Shown here one piece after another: positions 26,371 to 35,367 of a DNA stretch of 55,589 nucleotides. The notes under the pieces were generated by a model. It saw nothing but the letters and a program-made list of their open reading frames with translations. It ran no database searches and was not told the origin of the DNA. Numbering within the stretch: position 1 is the stretch's first letter; each line of letters starts with the position of its first letter. The DNA lies in the NCBI RefSeq assembly GCF_003946725.1, contig NZ_RHOY01000021.1, positions 1-55,589 on the forward strand. The letters are read 5' to 3'. The DNA comes from Agrilactobacillus yilanensis (GTDB lineage: Bacteria > Bacillota > Bacilli > Lactobacillales > Lactobacillaceae). Both the position numbers and the translations under genes were made by a program.

Positions 26371-26423
26371 TTAAAGCGAGCTTATAAAATAACCTTTTTA
26401 TAAGATTGCTTTAATTTTTTTTT
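26371..26423 (+). terminator. Terminator or attenuator in the gdhA leader
   Basis: TTAAAGC (26371-26377) pairs with GCTTTAA (26408-26414) and CTTATAAA (26381-26388) with TTTATAAG (26397-26404). Nine T residues follow (26415-26423). It ends the SHOCT-like transcript and also stands between the gdhA promoter and gdhA. Confidence 0.8.
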
Positions 26424-26440
26424 ACTTTTGTTTTGTTTAA

Positions 26441-27802
<1,362 letters not shown>

Positions 27803-27854
27803 ACAAAACAATCATCATTTTACAATGTGCAACAAACCACTTCGGTGTTTATGT

Positions 27855-27885
27855 AGGCAATCGCTTTTGCTAGCGATTGCCTTTT
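27855..27885 (+). terminator. gdhA terminator
   Basis: AGGCAATCGC pairs with GCGATTGCCT around TTTTGCTA, followed by TTTTT. Confidence 0.88.
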
Positions 27886-28249
27886 TGCGTCATTTCAAAT
27901 TTTTATTGAAAGAAAACCTCTAACCTATAGCAAATAATAGGGGGGTGTTAACCGGCAAGCAGCGCAAGGGCCTTGTAAAAGGGCGTAAATTAAAGGCAAT
28001 AGAAAAAATCCTTGAGTAAATCAGAACTCAGGGATTTCTTTGCGGTTAAATTATAAAAATAAAGTAGATATTTCAAAATATCAATGATTGTTCACACCTT
28101 TTTCACGACCTGTTGTTAGTATAGTTAGTATAGAAAACTGAAATGTCGTTTAAAGCATTACTTTGGAGCTGGTTTTTTAAAAAAGGGGTAGTCTGGATGG
28201 TCGTTTTGTTCAAGCGCGTTGAAAAGCGAGATAGCTTTAGGAGGTTGTC
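27886..28249. other. Gene-free structured stretch
   Basis: Apart from the SDR ribosome site (AGGAGG at its end), no gene was seen. CCTAT/ATAGG forms a small hairpin near 27922-27940. The palindrome CAAGGGCCTTG lies at 27965-27975. AAATCCTTGAG pairs with CTCAGGGATTT at 28006-28037, and six A residues before it would give a U tract on the minus strand; on the plus strand a weaker CTTT follows. This may be a bidirectional terminator or the end of a small RNA. Confidence 0.5.
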
Positions 28250-29233
28250 ATGAAAATTATGAAAAAACATGCCAGTCATGATGATGGCGTTCAACCTTAT
28301 TGGGGATTAAAAGATATTCCCGATCTATCTAATAAAACCTTTTTAATTACGGGGGCTACGAATACGTATGGCCGATTAATTATTCGCGCAATTTATGCAA
28401 ATAACGGTTCTGTAATTATGGTGGACGAAGCTCAACAAGCTGGGTATGACCTGATCCAATCTTTAAAAGAAACGATTGTGTCTACTGGAACTTTGCAATT
28501 TCGTCAATTAGATTTAAGTGACACGAATGCCATTCAAAAATTTGCGGCTGATCTGCAAAATGAGATTGTGCAATTAGATGTTTTGATTAATAACGCCAGT
28601 ATAAAAAAATTAGAACGGCGGCAAGTCAATACGGAAGGGGTCGAAACTCACTTCCAATATAATTTTTTCGGACCGTTTGTATTAACAAATTTGTTGTTGC
28701 CTTTGCTGCAAATGGGGGAAAATCCCCGCATTGTCAATGTTTCAGCACCGTTACCAGCCTATGCAAATCTAAAATTAAATGATTTGCAGTTAGAAAATAA
28801 CTACTCTAATCAACGGGCTTATTTACAGTCTAAGCTAGCCACCCAAATGGTTACTTTTTATTTACAAAATATTAGCGAGGCGCAGATGCTAGGGGTAAAA
28901 GTGATGACGGCCCATGCCGGAATTCATCGTAATTTCTTAGCACCGGCAACGATGAATCAATCATCGTTAACTCGATTCGTACGGTCGGTGATCAATCCAC
29001 TGATTGGTACAAATGAAACAGGTGTCTTACCAATTTTATTTGCGGCTATAGATGAACATGCTAAAGGTGGAGCGTTATATACACCAGCAGGCTTTTTGCA
29101 TTCCCAAGGCCGTCCGCAAGCAACTCGGCCGATTGCAGCCGCTTTGGATAAACAGCGTCAAAGCGAACTGTGGGTGACGGCCAGTGAATTAGCTGGTTTT
29201 TCCAGCTGGGCTTCAATGGCCAATTCGTTTTAG
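28250..29233 (+). CDS. Short-chain dehydrogenase/reductase
   Basis: This 327-residue NAD(P)-dependent oxidoreductase of the classical SDR fold resembles the retinol-dehydrogenase-like branch. The cofactor motif is TGATNTYG near 34-41 (family TGxxxGxG with the last Gly positions kept), then NNAS, the catalytic Ser region NVSAPLP, and YLQSK near 187 giving Tyr and Lys. Start: ATG behind AGGAGG. The substrate is unknown. It appears to be transcribed alone, with a strong long-stem terminator after it. Confidence 0.8.
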   Translation: MKIMKKHASHDDGVQPYWGLKDIPDLSNKTFLITGATNTYGRLIIRAIYANNGSVIMVDEAQQAGYDLIQSLKETIVSTGTLQFRQLDLSDTNAIQKFAADLQNEIVQLDVLINNASIKKLERRQVNTEGVETHFQYNFFGPFVLTNLLLPLLQMGENPRIVNVSAPLPAYANLKLNDLQLENNYSNQRAYLQSKLATQMVTFYLQNISEAQMLGVKVMTAHAGIHRNFLAPATMNQSSLTRFVRSVINPLIGTNETGVLPILFAAIDEHAKGGALYTPAGFLHSQGRPQATRPIAAALDKQRQSELWVTASELAGFSSWASMANSF

Positions 29234-29240
29234 AATAATA

Positions 29241-29304
29241 AAAAAGTTCAATTCGATACAGGCCCTGTCAATTTGGCAGGTGTGTAAATCGAATTGAACT
29301 TTTA
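29241..29304. terminator. Long-stem bidirectional terminator
   Basis: AAAAGTTCAATTCGAT pairs with ATCGAATTGAACTTTT, with a second inner hairpin CCTGTC/GGCAGG. It is shared by the convergent SDR and CPBP protease genes. Confidence 0.85.
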
Positions 29305-29320
29305 TTTGTTGGTATTTGAA

Positions 29321-29995
29321 TCACATAAATAGGTAGATCAGCATTGGCGCATTATTTAAGAAATGCAGGACTAAAGTAATTTTTAAATTATTTGTCCGCT
29401 TATAAATAAACCCTAAAATAGCCCCTAAAGCGATATAAAGCAATGCCCCGGTCCATGTACTATTACTATGGGATAAGCCAAAAACTAAGCCACTGAGCAA
29501 GACACTAAGCCAGAAACGATGCTTGAAAAACATATTCATTAAGATGCCTCTAAAGAGTAATTCTTCAGCTAATGGGGCGAAGAAAACGCCCATCATAATC
29601 GTCATTAAGGCGATATTTCTATTTTGGCCGCCGATTAAATTCATAATGGCCTGATCATTTTCGGTAACTTGCTGATGACTGATGGCAATGTTTAAGCTGC
29701 TAAATGCGAATTTGGCAATAAACATGACAACATAGCCCCAGCCAATGGTAATCCAAGCTTTTCGATCTAGTTTTTGAATGGTCTCTGTCCGATATTTGTG
29801 GTAGAAATTTATATATAAGACATATAGTAGGAAGTAACTACCACCGAAAAGCAGCCAACTTAATAAAGCGGGTACTTTAGTATACATTGGTAGTAGTAAA
29901 CATAATTGTGGCAAGAATAGGGCAATCAATAACCCAATGAATTTACCGATTTTTACAAAAACCCCATCTTGATATGGCGTTTGAGGAGATTTCAC
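29321..29995 (-). CDS. CPBP-family intramembrane metalloprotease
   Basis: This 224-residue polytopic membrane protein with about six to eight helices carries the CPBP (Abi) glutamate protease motifs: EELLFRG, then FGLSHSNSTW with a His, and a last HFLNN motif near the C-terminus. Family members include CAAX-processing and bacteriocin-immunity proteases; the target here is unknown. The start is GTG at 29995, eight bases after GGAGG; the upstream GTG at 30010 overlaps that site. No bacteriocin gene was seen beside it. Confidence 0.85.
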   Translation of the reverse strand: MKSPQTPYQDGVFVKIGKFIGLLIALFLPQLCLLLPMYTKVPALLSWLLFGGSYFLLYVLYINFYHKYRTETIQKLDRKAWITIGWGYVVMFIAKFAFSSLNIAISHQQVTENDQAIMNLIGGQNRNIALMTIMMGVFFAPLAEELLFRGILMNMFFKHRFWLSVLLSGLVFGLSHSNSTWTGALLYIALGAILGFIYKRTNNLKITLVLHFLNNAPMLIYLFM

Positions 29996-30136
29996 ATTTA
30001 AGGCCTCCACTTTTTCAGATTATAGAACTCATTTAGTGTACCTGTTTCTACGGTATTGGTCAAAGGGCAGGTTTAAGCGGCTAGCTTGTTTCAGAAATTG
30101 TCGGTATAATAGTAATTTGAAGGGATTGAGCGATTT

Positions 30137-30955
30137 ATGGAACAGCCACTTTTGTCAGTTGTCATTCCGGTCCATAATGTGGCCGCATATATTGATCGAA
30201 ATTTAAATAGTGTGGTGACACAAACTTACACCAATTTAGAAATTATTATAGTTGATGATGGTTCAGAAGATCAAACTGGGCCCATAATTGATGGTTGGGC
30301 AAAAAAAGATGCCCGGATTAAAATCATTCATTTAACACAAAACTTGGGAATTTCTAGAGCCCGTAATGTGGGGTTAACGAATGCGCAGGGGACTTATGTG
30401 ACTTTTTTAGATGGGGATGACTGGTGTGAACCGCAATTGTGCGCGTTTTATGTGACCCATATGCAGCGCTACCAGTTAGATTTGATGAGCTGCGGCTATT
30501 ATATTGATCCTAAAGGGGCGTTGTCTGATACGCAATCTGTCGGGGATCAGTGGCTGTCTCAACGTAAGCTGATACGCTTAGTTCGCAAAATGAATAGCCC
30601 AATTCGTGGCTATAATTGGAATAAATGTTACCGATTAGATATTATTCGAAAATATCAGCTGTATTTTAATGAATCATTAATTTTGATGGAAGATCAAGTT
30701 TTTAATGTGGCTTATATTTTGAAATCAAAGCGTTATATGTATAACAGTCAGCCCCTATACCATTATTGTCAGCGGACGGGCAGTACCATTCATCAGCCGT
30801 CTTTGCGTAAAGGCAAAGATGTTGTAGTGGCCATTACGGCGATTCAAAGTCAAATTTGGTATCAGGATTTGACTAAGGTTGGACAACGAGCTGCAACGGC
30901 TAAAAAGCAATTAGCAACTACTGGACATTTAAAAAGAGATCGCCGCCAAAATTAA
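30137..30955 (+). CDS. Family 2 glycosyltransferase
   Basis: This 272-residue GT-A fold enzyme uses a nucleotide sugar to extend a surface glycan. VVIPVHNVAAYIDR opens the domain, DDGS lies near 37-40, the metal-binding LDGDDW near 91-96, and a later MEDQVF supplies the acidic base. There is no transmembrane tail, and the protein ends in a basic segment (KRDRRQN) soon after the catalytic domain, so it is at the short end for the family. The last bases of the gene double as a minus-strand terminator stem. A TATAAT stands upstream. It is isolated from other glycan genes. Confidence 0.85.
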   Translation: MEQPLLSVVIPVHNVAAYIDRNLNSVVTQTYTNLEIIIVDDGSEDQTGPIIDGWAKKDARIKIIHLTQNLGISRARNVGLTNAQGTYVTFLDGDDWCEPQLCAFYVTHMQRYQLDLMSCGYYIDPKGALSDTQSVGDQWLSQRKLIRLVRKMNSPIRGYNWNKCYRLDIIRKYQLYFNESLILMEDQVFNVAYILKSKRYMYNSQPLYHYCQRTGSTIHQPSLRKGKDVVVAITAIQSQIWYQDLTKVGQRAATAKKQLATTGHLKRDRRQN

Positions 30956-30969
30956 GGCGTGCGATCTCT
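30931..30969 (-). terminator. Terminator of the 77-residue protein gene, inside the 3' end of the glycosyltransferase
   Basis: AGAGATCGC pairs with GCGATCTCT, with GCC/GGC nested inside. The A run at 30931-30935 is a U tract on the minus strand. It overlaps the final codons of the convergent gene. Confidence 0.7.
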
Positions 30970-30982
30970 GAATTAATTATAA

Positions 30983-31216
30983 TTAAACGTGTTTTTGAAC
31001 TTTGTAAGCAGTTTTGTCGGTATTGGCTTCTTTAGAAGCGTCATCGGCGAAATAAACCGAAAAACCGGCGGCGTCATCTGCAGTGGGTTTGACAATAACT
31101 AAGGGCGATTGTAGTGGATCTTTAGTTCTGTAAATTTGAGCACTACGCATCACTTCGCTAAAGTCACGGCTGTTAGCAATGGCATCTCCTGGGTTAAAAA
31201 ATACGATTTCATCCAT
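30983..31216 (-). CDS. Hypothetical 77-residue protein
   Basis: This small acidic cytosolic protein is not recognised by me. It has an alternating beta and helix pattern (SPLVIVKPTADDAAGFSVYF) and ends in a basic YKVQKHV. A good AAAGGAG site precedes the ATG, and a clear terminator follows, so it is likely a real gene transcribed alone. Its function is unknown. Confidence 0.65.
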   Translation of the reverse strand: MDEIVFFNPGDAIANSRDFSEVMRSAQIYRTKDPLQSPLVIVKPTADDAAGFSVYFADDASKEANTDKTAYKVQKHV

Positions 31217-31305
31217 ATAGATCAGCTCCTTTTCTATAATTATACGCTATTTTACAAATAATAGGTTAGACGTTTTTTTGAAGAAATATTGGAGGTATTG
31301 TTTTA

Positions 31306-31686
31306 ATGAGTGATGTTGAAGATTATATTAAAAGCCACATGTATGGCAATCCTCAAATTAAGTCCGATGAAAAGCGTGCTTTTTTAGGTAATTTTAAAGA
31401 GCGGGTTGCGTTAGCTTTGACGGTCGGTCAACTGCGTAATGCGCAGACTGAGGCATTGGTTGCCAAGGTAATGAAGCGTTATCCGCAATATCATTTGTAT
31501 TTAAACGCTAGGCTTTCTCAAAGTTTTATCACAACTTATATGGGGCTGGCAGTTAAAATGAATTACCCATTCACCATTATCACCCAGGAAACAATGCGGG
31601 TGAAAAATGGGGATTTGGCTGAAGCAGATATGGGGTTAACGATTGCTGATCCACAAAATAAGATTACGCGGCCCATTGTGTTGTAA
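31306..31686 (+). CDS. YueI-like (DUF1694) protein
   Basis: This 126-residue soluble protein matches the YueI/DUF1694 pattern of Firmicutes: an N-terminal YIKSHMYGNPQIKSDEKRAFLGNF, often followed, as here, by RERV/KERV-like VALALTVGQ and a C-terminal PITIV-type strand. Function unknown. GGAGG lies before the ATG; a terminator and a repeat block follow. Confidence 0.7.
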   Translation: MSDVEDYIKSHMYGNPQIKSDEKRAFLGNFKERVALALTVGQLRNAQTEALVAKVMKRYPQYHLYLNARLSQSFITTYMGLAVKMNYPFTIITQETMRVKNGDLAEADMGLTIADPQNKITRPIVL

Positions 31687-31709
31687 TTTTGGGGTGTTGA
31701 AATTTGTTT

Positions 31710-31735
31710 AAGCGCAGAGATTGCGCTTTTTTTTT
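31710..31735 (+). terminator. Terminator after the YueI-like gene
   Basis: AAGCGCA pairs with TTGCGCTT around GAGA, followed by nine T residues. Confidence 0.88.
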
Positions 31736-31744
31736 GGTTGTTTG

Positions 31745-32109
31745 AAACGCGTTCCAAGCTACTGCCAATTTGCATAACTACGCCTTACTCACAAGCCAAG
31801 TTCAGGCTTATGTCGTAAGTCTAGGTTATGCGCATTGTCAAAACCGTAGCTTGTCACGCTCTGGTTTTGAAACGCGTTCAAGGTCACTGACTTTTCACAT
31901 AACTACAAATTGCTTGTAAGCCAAGAACGGGCTTCCAGCGTAATTTTAGGTTATGCTCAAAGTCAAACCGTGCCCTTTCACGCTCTGATTCTGAAACGCG
32001 CTCCCAAAGACTGATTTCTGCGCTTAGCTACGTCTAACTTGTAAGCAAAGTACGCTCACGGCGTTAGCCTAGGCTATGCTCAAAATCAACCCGTCTTTGG
32101 TCACGCTCT
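31745..32109 (+). repeat. Structured intergenic repeat block D (three hairpin modules)
   Basis: Three complete modules lie in tandem: 31745-31862 (118 nt), 31870-31986 (117 nt) and 31994-32109 (116 nt). Each begins AAACGCG[C/T]TC and ends CACGCTCT. The outer stem differs from module to module yet stays paired: CAAGCTAC with GTAGCTTG, AAGGTCAC with GTGCCCTT (one mismatch), CCAAAGAC with GTCTTTGG. The last module ends three bases before the stop codon of the convergent pepF gene, so the block may double as its terminator. Confidence 0.92.
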
Positions 32110-32112
32110 GGT

Positions 32113-33912
32113 TTATGATAATTTTATGATTTCATCGACGGTTTGGTTTAAAAAGGCGATGGTGTTTTTTAATGGTTGGTCGGTGGTGATGTCGATGCCG
32201 GCGGTGGCTGCGGCGGCGATTGGGGATTGGGTGTTACCTAATTTTAGGAAGGTGAGCCAGTCGTCAACGGCGTTTTGGCCGGTTTCGATGAGTCGCAAGT
32301 AGGCTTGGGTGGAAACGGTTAATGAGGCGGAATAAGTGTAGGAATATAGGCCTAGATAGTAGTGGATTTGGCGCATCCAGGTGAGCTCGGTTCCTGGGGT
32401 TAAGGTTAGGGCATCCCCGAAGAATTGTTTAAAGACTTTGAGGGTGATGGTATTTAAGGTTTTTGCGTCAAAGGTTTCACCGTTGTCAATTAAGGTATAG
32501 ACTTCCCGTTGGTAAGCGGCTTCCAATAAATGTGTCACAAAGTTATGGAAGTAGGTGTTGGCTAGCATTTTAGTCAGCGCAAAACGTTTTTCTTGGCCGG
32601 TTTTTGCTTTGGTCAAGAGGCTGTGGGTCAATAGTAGTTCATTAAAGGTAGAAGGGGCTTCTATAATGTAAGTAGAGGGTTCAAAGTCTAAATAAGGGTG
32701 GTTTTGTTGGGCCAATAAGCCTTGACCGGCATGACCTAATTCGTGAATTAGGGTGTAAAGATCAGAGAGCTGATTATGCCAAGACAATAGGATGTAAGGC
32801 TGTTTGCCGTAAGGCTGGGCGCAAAAGCCCCCGGTTTCTTTACCGATATTTTGAGGATAGTCTACCCAGCGGTCAGGATAGGCTTTTAAGATCATCTTTT
32901 GATAATCTGGACCCAAAATTTTAAGGGCATCGGCGATATATTGTTTTGAAGCGTCAATGCTGATGGTGGGTCCAAAATCTGGCTCAAAATCAATGAGCCG
33001 ATCCGCAAAGGTTAGTGTGTCTAATTGCCGGGTTTTTTGAAGCTGTTTGAGATATTTTTGCATCACGGGGCCAAATTCGGTCATGATTAAATCAATTTGG
33101 CGGTCAAATAATTGGCGGTCGACGTTTTGGTCATACAATAAGTAATCCATTACAGAATCAAAACCACGTAAAGTAGCCAGCTGTTTTTCTTTAGTAACTT
33201 GGGTTAAGTAGGCTTGGGCAACGGTGTTTTGATATTGGGCCAGCGTTTTTGAGAAAGCTTTGAAAGCTTGGCGTCGAACTTGGGTATCCGGATGATAGGC
33301 GTAATGATCTTCATAAAGGGTAAAGGAGAGAGGATAGGTTTTTCCAGCGACTTCAAAATCGGGAAAGGCCATATCTGCCGAACGTGCTTGGCTATAAATG
33401 TTGCTGGGGCCATCTAAGGCTGGCTGTAAAGTGGCTAAGGCGGCTTCGGTAGCTGGGTTCAACTGAATTTTTTTCTGCCGGGCAAGCTGGGTTAAAAAAC
33501 CATGATAGTTTGGCAGCTGGTCTTTGAGTTGTGTCAGCTGATCGGCGGATAGTTGGGTTAAATACGTTTCAAAAGCAGTCAACTGGCTTTGCCAATGGGC
33601 TAAATTAGTCGCGGTTTTATGGCTGAAGGCATTGCGCTTTGTGTCGGTGAGGTCTTCGGCTTGCTGTAATTCAGCGTAATTGGCAATGTTGTCGATTTGG
33701 GCCAAAATAGCATCATATTTTAAGATGGCTTGTTTTAACTGGGAGATACGGCTTAACTTGTCATTGGTTGCGGCAGTGACAAAACTGTCAATGCTGTGGC
33801 TGACTTCGATTTGTGCTTGCTGGCAGGCTTGGGGGCTGGCAAAAAGGGCGGTTAAGTCCCAAGTTTGGGCTTTATCGACTTGTTGGCGTGGTGGCAGTTG
33901 ATTTTGTGACAT
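32113..33912 (-). CDS. pepF: Oligoendopeptidase F (M3 family)
   Basis: This 599-residue cytosolic zinc peptidase cleaves medium-sized peptides. The M3 active site HELGHAGQG lies near residues 388-396, with the third zinc ligand Glu downstream in the FNELLL region. Length and the N-terminal helical lid fit PepF. AAAGGTG precedes the ATG. There is no ordinary terminator downstream; the repeat block touches the stop codon. The promoter region lies against that of the divergent prs gene. Confidence 0.93.
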   Translation of the reverse strand: MSQNQLPPRQQVDKAQTWDLTALFASPQACQQAQIEVSHSIDSFVTAATNDKLSRISQLKQAILKYDAILAQIDNIANYAELQQAEDLTDTKRNAFSHKTATNLAHWQSQLTAFETYLTQLSADQLTQLKDQLPNYHGFLTQLARQKKIQLNPATEAALATLQPALDGPSNIYSQARSADMAFPDFEVAGKTYPLSFTLYEDHYAYHPDTQVRRQAFKAFSKTLAQYQNTVAQAYLTQVTKEKQLATLRGFDSVMDYLLYDQNVDRQLFDRQIDLIMTEFGPVMQKYLKQLQKTRQLDTLTFADRLIDFEPDFGPTISIDASKQYIADALKILGPDYQKMILKAYPDRWVDYPQNIGKETGGFCAQPYGKQPYILLSWHNQLSDLYTLIHELGHAGQGLLAQQNHPYLDFEPSTYIIEAPSTFNELLLTHSLLTKAKTGQEKRFALTKMLANTYFHNFVTHLLEAAYQREVYTLIDNGETFDAKTLNTITLKVFKQFFGDALTLTPGTELTWMRQIHYYLGLYSYTYSASLTVSTQAYLRLIETGQNAVDDWLTFLKLGNTQSPIAAAATAGIDITTDQPLKNTIAFLNQTVDEIIKLS

Positions 33913-34045
33913 GTAATCACCTTTCTGAACTTGATTTTCCTATTGCAGGCTTGTTACAATATCCAAAGATAGGTGCAAATCCTGCATGGATACCCTATAA
34001 TATACATTAGTCATAATATAATTGAAATAAATGGAGGCAAGCGTA

Positions 34046-35041
34046 GTGGCAGAAAAGCATGAATCACAGTTAAAAATCTTTGCTTTGAATGGGAATCCAG
34101 ACTTAGCGCAAAAAATTGCGGATCAGGTGGGTGTGCCGTTAAGTGGGGCAACTGTGAAACACTTCAGTGATGGTGAAATTCAAATTGGAATCAATGAGAG
34201 TGTCCGTAATGATGATACGTTCATTGTTCAATCTGTTTCAGATCCTGTTAATGAAAATTTTATGGAACTCATGATCATGATTGATGCCTTACGTCGGGCT
34301 AGTGCTCGGACGATCAATGTGGTGTTGCCTTATTTTGCTTATTCTAGAGCAGATCGTAAATCTAGACCTCGTGAACCGATTACTGCAAAATTAGTGTCTA
34401 ATTTAATTGAAATGGACGGGGCAACACGTGTCCTAACGTTAGATTTACACGCGGACCAAATTCAAGGTTTCTTTGATATTCCAGTGGATCATTTACAAGC
34501 GATCCCATTATTAGCCCACTATTTCATGAATTTGAATTTGGGTGATAGTGAAGATGTTGTGGTCGTGGCACCTGATCATAGCACTACGAAACGGGCGCGG
34601 GCTTTAGCTGAATATTTTGGCGCACAAATTGCAATCGTTGATAAACGGGATAATAAAGAAGCGGTTGATCCTTTAGATATTATCGGGGATGTGGCTGGCA
34701 AAACTTGCATTGTTATTGACGATATGATTGATACAAGCACCCGGGTTGTTTATTCAGCAAATTCTTTATTAGCCGCTGGCGCCAAAGAAGTTTATGCTGG
34801 GGTGACCCACGCCCTATTTTCAGCAGGCGCTGCAGAATCATTACAAGCTTCAGCGATTAAGCAAATTGTTGTCACAGATTCAATTAAGATTCCTGAAGAA
34901 AAGAAATTTGCAAAGTTAGCGCAAGTTTCTGTAGGCCCCTTATTGGGTCAAGCCGTGGAAATGACTTATGAACGCCAAGCTGTTGATGAATTATTCCAAG
35001 AAACTGCTGCTGAAAAACTTTATATGGAAAACAAACTTTAA
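34046..35041 (+). CDS. prs: Ribose-phosphate pyrophosphokinase
   Basis: This 331-residue enzyme makes PRPP from ribose 5-phosphate and ATP for nucleotide, His and Trp synthesis. Motifs: FSDGEIQI, the flexible loop region YFAYSRADRKSRPREP, LDLHADQIQGFFD, and the PRPP-binding CIVIDDMIDTSTR. Start: GTG at 34046, eight bases after GGAGG; an ATG at 34031 overlaps that site. A TATAAT at 33996-34001 serves as -10. Upstream, TGCAGG and CCTGCA form a spaced inverted repeat that could be an operator. A clear terminator follows. Confidence 0.95.
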   Translation: MAEKHESQLKIFALNGNPDLAQKIADQVGVPLSGATVKHFSDGEIQIGINESVRNDDTFIVQSVSDPVNENFMELMIMIDALRRASARTINVVLPYFAYSRADRKSRPREPITAKLVSNLIEMDGATRVLTLDLHADQIQGFFDIPVDHLQAIPLLAHYFMNLNLGDSEDVVVVAPDHSTTKRARALAEYFGAQIAIVDKRDNKEAVDPLDIIGDVAGKTCIVIDDMIDTSTRVVYSANSLLAAGAKEVYAGVTHALFSAGAAESLQASAIKQIVVTDSIKIPEEKKFAKLAQVSVGPLLGQAVEMTYERQAVDELFQETAAEKLYMENKL

Positions 35042-35053
35042 ACAAAGTGTCAT

Positions 35054-35109
35054 AAAAAAACTAGCAACTGGATCAAAAGGCGACTTTTGATTTGGCGGCT
35101 AGTTTTTTT
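35054..35109 (+). terminator. prs terminator
   Basis: AAAAACTAGC pairs with GCTAGTTTTT, with an inner hairpin ATCAAAAG/CTTTTGAT; the T run reaches 35109. Confidence 0.85.
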
Positions 35110-35179
35110 GCTTAGGCAGAGATTGTCGGAAAAATAAAAAAGTTATGCACTTGTGGATAAACCAAAAATCAACTAGTTA

Positions 35180-35208
35180 CTGACAAAGGATTTAATTTTT
35201 GATAAAAT
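35180..35208 (+). promoter_or_regulatory. Promoter of the GIY-YIG gene with a long leader
   Basis: CTGACA, 17 bases and TAAAAT fit a sigma-A promoter. It gives a leader of about 150 bases up to 35367. The leader shows no clear hairpin or well-started ORF, though a stop-free frame (NLPVQSIKLVNYEWLD as read) crosses it and may be a gene remnant. Confidence 0.55.
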
Positions 35209-35367
35209 AGTTATAATAAAGAAAACCCCTACGATCTACTTCAAAACTTACCAGTCCAGTCTATTAAGTTGGTTAACTATGAATGGCTGGATAAAGTCTT
35301 GCGATATCTGTGGGATTCTTTTATGAGGAATTCAATATATTTAAGATATTAATGAAAAGGTGAAATT

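Noticed and set aside
28103-28294. A 63-residue minus-strand ORF upstream of the SDR gene
   Set aside because: No ribosome site is seen, it overlaps the SDR start region, and it has no recognisable features.
30137-30955. Truncated glycosyltransferase pseudogene
   Set aside because: The protein is short, but all GT-A motifs are present and the frame is intact with a normal stop, so it is listed as a gene.
31745-32109. tRNA or rRNA fragments in the repeat blocks
   Set aside because: The arms do not make a cloverleaf or a conserved T-loop sequence, and the stems vary freely.
35209-35367. Short upstream gene in the GIY-YIG leader
   Set aside because: A stop-free frame exists, but it has neither a start codon nor a ribosome site; at most it is a remnant.
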